Below are positions 58,664 to 64,000 of a DNA stretch of 64,000 nt, piece after piece. Position 1 is the first letter of the stretch. Every line of letters begins with the position of its first letter. The stretch is from positions 186,001 through 250,000 of the forward strand of contig NKIH01000007.1 in assembly GCA_002255925.1 (NCBI GenBank). The letters run 5' to 3'. The translations under genes were made by a program, and so were the position numbers. Source of the stretch: Burkholderiales bacterium PBB6 (lineage in GTDB: Bacteria; Pseudomonadota; Gammaproteobacteria; Burkholderiales; Burkholderiaceae_C). Below the pieces are notes generated by a model. The model did no database searches. It saw only the letters and a program-made list of their open reading frames with translations, and was not told the DNA's origin.

Positions 58664-60796
58664 TCAAGCCTTCAGGAACTCGGCCCGTGCACCCAGCCAG
58701 CGCGCCACCTGCGCCTTGGCCGCCCCCGGATGGGCGTCCAGCAGGCGCGGCGCCACCTCGCGGGCCAGCTCCAGCAGGCCGCTGTCCTCGGCCAGATCGG
58801 CAAAACGCAGCAGGGCATCGCCCGACTGCCGGGCGCCCATGAACTCGCCGGGGCCGCGGATGTCGAGGTCGCGCCGGGCAATCTCGAAGCCGTCGTTGGT
58901 TTCCGCCATCGCCTTCAGCCGCTGCTTGCCGGTTTCCGACAGCGGGTTGGAGAACATCAGCACGCACACGCTGGCCACCGCGCCGCGCCCCACCCGGCCG
59001 CGCAGCTGGTGCAGCTGGGCCAGGCCGAAGCGCTCGGCGTGCTCGATCACCATCAGGCTGGCGTTGGGCACGTCCACGCCCACCTCGATCACCGTGGTGG
59101 CCACCAGCACGCCCATCTGGCCGCCGCTGAACTGGGCCATCACCGCTGCCTTCTCAGCCGGCGGCATGCGGCCGTGCAGCAGGCCCACGCCGGCTTCGGG
59201 CAGCGCCGCCGTGAGGTCGGCATGCGTCTGCGTCGCGTTGCTCAGCTCCGACAAGGGCTTGCCGCGGCCGTCGCCCTCGGATTCACTTTCCTCGATCAGC
59301 GGGCAGACCCAATACACCTGCCGACCCTTCACCACCTCGTCGCGGATGCGCTCGATGACCTCCAGCCGGCGGCTCTCGGCAATCAGCTTGGTGACGATGG
59401 GCGTGCGGCCGGGCGGCAGCTCGTCGATGGTCGAGACCTCCAGGTCGGCGTAATAGGTCATCGCCAGGGTGCGGGGGATGGGCGTGGCACTCATCATCAA
59501 GAGGTGCGGCTCCATCTGCAGGCCGCCAGTGGCTTCACCGGCCTGCAGCTTGTGGCGCAGCGTCAGCCGCTGGGCCACGCCGAAGCGGTGCTGCTCGTCA
59601 ACGATGGCCAGCCCCAGCTTGGCGAAGTGCACATCGTCCTGGATGACCGCGTGCGTGCCCACCACCAGCCCGGCCTCGCCGCTGGCGACCTTGTCGAGCA
59701 TGGCCTGGCGGGCCTTGCCCTTGCGGCTGCCGGTCAGCCAGGCGACCGTCACACCCAGCGGCTCCAGCCATTGCACGAGCTTGGCAAAGTGCTGCTCGGC
59801 CAGAATTTCGGTCGGCGCCATCAGCGCGCACTGCCAGCCGGCGTCCATCGCCACGGCCGCGGCCAGCGCAGCCACCACGGTCTTGCCGGCGCCCACATCA
59901 CCTTGCAGCAGGCGGTGCATCGGCTGGTCAATCGCCAGGTCGGCCGCGATCTCGTCGCCCACGCGCTGCTGCGCGCCGGTCAGGCCCCAGGGCAAGGCGG
60001 CCAGCAACTGGTCGTGCAAGCCGCCGCCCCGCCGCGTCAGCACCGGCGCCTTGAGCCGGGCACGCTCGCGGCGCGACTGCATCTGCGAGAGCTGCTGCGC
60101 CAGCAATTCCTCGTACTTCAGGCGCTGCCAGGCGGGGTGGCTCTGGTCCTCCAGCGTCGCCAGCCCGGCGCTGGCCGGCGGCTGGTGCAAGAAGAACAGC
60201 GCCTCACGCAGCGAGGGCAGCCCGGCCGGCACGGCGTCCCGCGGCAGCACCTCTGACAAGTCGGCGCGCCGCAGCCCCGCCGCCACCGCCTTGCGCAGAT
60301 AAACCTGCGGCAGCTGCGCGCTGGCCGGGTAGACCGGCGTGAGCTCGGTGGCCAGCGGCGTGTCTTCGCCCACGCCTCGGAACTGCGGGTGCACCATCTC
60401 GCGGCCGAAAAAGCCGCCGCGCACCTCGCCCCGCACCCGCACGCGCTGCCCGGCGGCCAGCGCCTTCTGGTGCGAGGGATAGAAGTTCACGAAACGCAGC
60501 ACCAGCTCGTCGCCAGCGTCGTCCTGCAGATGGGCCACCAGCTGCCGGCGCGGGCGGAACTCCACCCGGCAATCGGTGATCGTGCCTTCCACCTGCGCGC
60601 TGCGCCCGGCTTGCGCCTCGGCGATGGGCACCAGGCGGGTTTCGTCCTCGTAGCGCATCGGCAGGTGCAGCGCCAGCGCGATGGGCGTGGTCAGCCCGAG
60701 CCGGTCCAGCGCCTTGGCCGGCGCCGAACGGGCAGCGCCGGCCGATTTGGCGGCGGGCGTTTCAGCGGCGGTGGCGGTGCGTTTGACGGCGGGCAT
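58664..60796 (-). CDS. recG: ATP-dependent DNA helicase RecG
   Basis: Branch-migration helicase for stalled replication forks. 710 residues from ATG at 60796. N-terminal wedge domain with RPRRQLVAHLQDDAGDELVLRF-like sequence (about 90-150), motif I GDVGAGKTVVAALAAA, motif II IVDEQHRFG, motif III LMMSATPIPRTLAMT, and the C-terminal box QLRGRVGRG. Upstream in-frame ATGs (60817) are possible. Divergent from queA region genes. Confidence 0.95.
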   Translation of the reverse strand: MPAVKRTATAAETPAAKSAGAARSAPAKALDRLGLTTPIALALHLPMRYEDETRLVPIAEAQAGRSAQVEGTITDCRVEFRPRRQLVAHLQDDAGDELVLRFVNFYPSHQKALAAGQRVRVRGEVRGGFFGREMVHPQFRGVGEDTPLATELTPVYPASAQLPQVYLRKAVAAGLRRADLSEVLPRDAVPAGLPSLREALFFLHQPPASAGLATLEDQSHPAWQRLKYEELLAQQLSQMQSRRERARLKAPVLTRRGGGLHDQLLAALPWGLTGAQQRVGDEIAADLAIDQPMHRLLQGDVGAGKTVVAALAAAVAMDAGWQCALMAPTEILAEQHFAKLVQWLEPLGVTVAWLTGSRKGKARQAMLDKVASGEAGLVVGTHAVIQDDVHFAKLGLAIVDEQHRFGVAQRLTLRHKLQAGEATGGLQMEPHLLMMSATPIPRTLAMTYYADLEVSTIDELPPGRTPIVTKLIAESRRLEVIERIRDEVVKGRQVYWVCPLIEESESEGDGRGKPLSELSNATQTHADLTAALPEAGVGLLHGRMPPAEKAAVMAQFSGGQMGVLVATTVIEVGVDVPNASLMVIEHAERFGLAQLHQLRGRVGRGAVASVCVLMFSNPLSETGKQRLKAMAETNDGFEIARRDLDIRGPGEFMGARQSGDALLRFADLAEDSGLLELAREVAPRLLDAHPGAAKAQVARWLGARAEFLKA

Positions 60797-61060
60797 GGCT
60801 GCATTCTCGCCGCGCATTTCACGCTTGCAGCACCACGGCCCGCGCGGTTTCAATCGTGACCAACTTGGCAGGCGATGAGAGCCCCGTGGACGGCCCGCCA
60901 CATCTGCTGACAGACATTGCCAAAACTCGCTAACCACTACTTGAAAGCCTCATGGCAGAAGAGACAATCAGCGTGATGCCTCGGGTGTGTACCGGCTTGT
61001 AGCCACGCCGCCCAAGGTGGCCGTACTTCCTGTCGTGATTCCCTCTTCTGCCCTTCTGCC

Positions 61061-61216
61061 ATGCGCATCGTTGCCCGTTTGTTGACCCTGATGGCCCTGG
61101 TGCTCGGTTTGAGCGTCGCCTTCGCCTGGGCCTGGGACCGCTCTGACCGCCAGCAGCTGCCCGGCAGCGCCCAGAACCCCGCCACCACGGCCACCGCGGC
61201 TGCACCAATGCGCTGA
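61061..61216 (+). CDS. Small exported or membrane peptide, 51 residues
   Basis: Short frame, ATG to TGA: a basic N terminus (MRIVAR), one hydrophobic helix (LLTLMALVLGLSVAFAWAW), then DRSDRQQLPGS and an Ala/Thr-rich end. It looks like a signal peptide or single-pass micro-protein. No good ribosome-binding site beyond a weak polypyrimidine-flanked region is visible. It lies in the queA-recG divergent gap; a chance frame cannot be excluded. Confidence 0.45.
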   Translation: MRIVARLLTLMALVLGLSVAFAWAWDRSDRQQLPGSAQNPATTATAAAPMR

Positions 61217-61285
61217 GCACGGGCTTGCGGCCCGTGGAACAATCACGGGCTGTATCCACTTGAAGGCCGGTGAAGCCTGCAAGCC

Positions 61286-62374
61286 ATGACCTCTGCCCTG
61301 ACGCCGTCGTTCACCCTGAACGACTTTGATTTCGATCTGCCGCCCGACCTGATCGCGCAGCACCCGGCCACCGAACGCAGCGGCTCCCGCCTGCTGGATG
61401 GCCGCGGCAATCAACCCCACGACCTCGTCTTCCGCAGCCTGCCCGACCTGCTGCAGCCCGGCGACCTGCTGGTGTTCAATGACACCCGGGTGCTGAAGGC
61501 TCGCCTGCACGGTGAAAAGCAGACCGGCGGCTCGGTCGAGGCGCTGATCGAGCGCGTGCTGCCCCGCCAGGGCAACGACGCCGGCGAGATGCTCGCCCAC
61601 ATCCGCGCCAGCAAATCACCCAAGCCCGGCAGCACCGTGCGCCTGGGCACCGACGGCTCCGAGCCCTTCGAGGCCCTGGTGCTGGGCCGCGGCGGCCCGG
61701 ACGGCTCGCTGTTCCACCTGCAGGTGGCCGGTGACCCCTTCGCGCTGCTGGAGCGCTGCGGCCATGTGCCGCTGCCGCCCTACATCAGCCACGACGACGC
61801 CCCGGAAGACGCCGAGCGCTACCAGACCGTGTTCGCCCGCACCCCCGGTGCCGTGGCGGCCCCGACGGCGGCGCTGCATTTCGACGAAGCGCTGCTGGCC
61901 CGACTGGCCGAGCGCGGCATCGGCACGGCCCGTGTCACGCTGCACGTGGGCGCCGGCACCTTCCAGCCGGTGCGCACCGAGAACCTCGCGGAGCACAAGA
62001 TGCACAGCGAATGGTTCGAGGTGGGCCAGGAGACGGTCGACGCCATCCAGGCCACGCGGGCTGCTGGCGGTCGCATCGTGTCGGTGGGCACCACCACGCT
62101 GCGCGCGCTTGAATCAGCGGCCGTGCAGACCGCCTCCCGCGAGGGGCTGGACCGCCCGTGCAGCGGCGAAACCGACATCTTCATCACCCCGGGTTTCCGC
62201 TTCAAGGTGGTGGACACGCTGGTGACCAACTTCCACCTGCCCAAGAGCACGCTGATGATGCTGGTGAGCGCCTTCACCGGACACGCCCATGTGATGGGCC
62301 TGTACCGGCATGCCATCGAGGCCCGCTACCGCTTCTTCAGCTACGGCGACGCGATGCTGCTGCAGCGCCGCTGA
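61286..62374 (+). CDS. queA: S-adenosylmethionine:tRNA ribosyltransferase-isomerase
   Basis: Transfers and rearranges the ribosyl part of SAM onto 7-aminomethyl-deazaguanine in tRNA, giving epoxyqueuosine. 362 residues: [65 protein letters not shown], and the C-terminal [17 protein letters not shown]. Normal length and all expected blocks. It is 63 nt before tgt, the usual operon. Confidence 0.96.
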   Translation: MTSALTPSFTLNDFDFDLPPDLIAQHPATERSGSRLLDGRGNQPHDLVFRSLPDLLQPGDLLVFNDTRVLKARLHGEKQTGGSVEALIERVLPRQGNDAGEMLAHIRASKSPKPGSTVRLGTDGSEPFEALVLGRGGPDGSLFHLQVAGDPFALLERCGHVPLPPYISHDDAPEDAERYQTVFARTPGAVAAPTAALHFDEALLARLAERGIGTARVTLHVGAGTFQPVRTENLAEHKMHSEWFEVGQETVDAIQATRAAGGRIVSVGTTTLRALESAAVQTASREGLDRPCSGETDIFITPGFRFKVVDTLVTNFHLPKSTLMMLVSAFTGHAHVMGLYRHAIEARYRFFSYGDAMLLQRR

Positions 62375-63583
<1,209 letters not shown>

Positions 63584-63708
63584 CCCCGCTTTCGCGTTCG
63601 CGGCACCCACCGGCAGTGCCGGCCCGGTGCCGCGCCCGGCGTGCCCCTCGCACCTGCTGAAGAACCCGCAGCGCGCGCACGCCCAACCACCACGGAACCA
63701 CACCGCCC

Positions 63709-64000
63709 ATGGCGACTTCCTCCCGCCGCCGCCCGTCGGCGCAGCCTGCTGCCAACCCGGCCACGCCGGCCGATGACCTGAGCACCACGCCCGCCAGCGA
63801 TCGGCCAGCTGCCAAGGCCAGCCCGACGCGCAAGCCGGCCAAGGCGACACCGGCGGCACCGGCGGCACCGGCGGCAAAAGCCGCGAAGGCCACGAAGGCC
63901 ACCAAGACCGGCGACACCACCAAAGCGGTCAAGCCGGCGAAGGCGGCCGCCGCCACGCCCGAGGTGAGCAAGCCGGCGCGTCAGGCGCGCAAGAAGCCCG
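63709..64000 (+). CDS. Lys/Ala/Pro-rich protein (start only, cut by right edge)
   Basis: The first 97 residues of a protein whose end is outside the window. The visible part is all low-complexity: Ala, Pro, Lys and Thr (TPAAPAAPAAKAAKATKAT), with three copies of ACCGGCGGC in the DNA at 63849-63875. This could be a histone H1-like protein, or an N-terminal extension of an enzyme. ATG at 63709 follows GGAACC. Not recognised. Confidence 0.55.
   Translation, partial: MATSSRRRPSAQPAANPATPADDLSTTPASDRPAAKASPTRKPAKATPAAPAAPAAKAAKATKATKTGDTTKAVKPAKAAAATPEVSKPARQARKKP

Noticed and set aside
61217-61285. preQ1 riboswitch before queA
   Set aside because: The 5' region is short, and I see no H-type pseudoknot pattern. 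queA is not usually preQ1-controlled in betaproteobacteria.

Overview
The window is a stretch of high-GC chromosome that looks like a betaproteobacterium of the order Burkholderiales (Rubrivivax / Leptothrix / Ideonella / Roseateles-like). That rests on remembered gene content and order, not a search: an atpI-B-E-F operon, a malonate decarboxylase operon, purU, a YheT hydrolase, a nitrate ABC transporter followed by ybiB and cobA, and queA-tgt beside recG and oxyR.

Layout. 1-2005: start of the ATP synthase operon (minus strand, atpF cut by the left edge). 2132-8368: a gluconolactonase-like enzyme, a LytS/LytTR-type two-component pair, an RlpA-like lipoprotein with a SPOR domain, a pentapeptide-repeat protein and a small exported monooxygenase-like protein. 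8386-17407: a ten-gene, tightly coupled minus-strand operon joining a TRAP transporter (P, Q, M) to malonate decarboxylase (mdcA-C-D-E-G-B-H), with a divergent LysR regulator at 17646-18611. 33310-36927: cytochrome c5, a hydrolase pair, an NTF2-like protein and purU. 37023-39061: ECF sigma factor, anti-sigma factor and a lipoprotein. 39226-44383: nitrate-type ABC transporter operon behind a sigma-54 promoter and an apparent ANTAR-type antitermination leader, then ybiB and cobA. 44341-53726: acyltransferase, Tat-exported GH51-like protein, sensor kinase, zinc-finger protein, ilvE, small proteins, a J-domain/trypsin fusion and radA. 53906-64000: secreted beta-helix protein, LysE exporter, oxyR, M4 metalloprotease, recG, queA, tgt and the start of a Lys/Ala/Pro-rich protein.

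Between 18612 and a tRNA-Arg(CCG) at 33057-33132 lies a visibly AT-richer accessory region. It holds a RelA-like HD hydrolase, an LRAT-fold protein followed by a small glycine-rich membrane protein, an IS3-type remnant abutting an N-terminally truncated TniQ-like gene, a PD-(D/E)XK nuclease, a translationally coupled DUF262 + HEPN pair, a TIR-like nucleotide-binding protein with a winged-helix-like tail, and a compact tyrosine recombinase. A perfect 41-bp repeat carrying an inverted repeat brackets the DUF262/HEPN, TIR and integrase genes. The composition is that of a defence-type genomic island. The DUF262/HEPN pair is the best candidate for a poorly described system here; the TIR-like gene and the truncated TniQ with its repeated GGGTCA motifs are the next most interesting.

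All family calls come from reading motifs in the translations. No database search was run.
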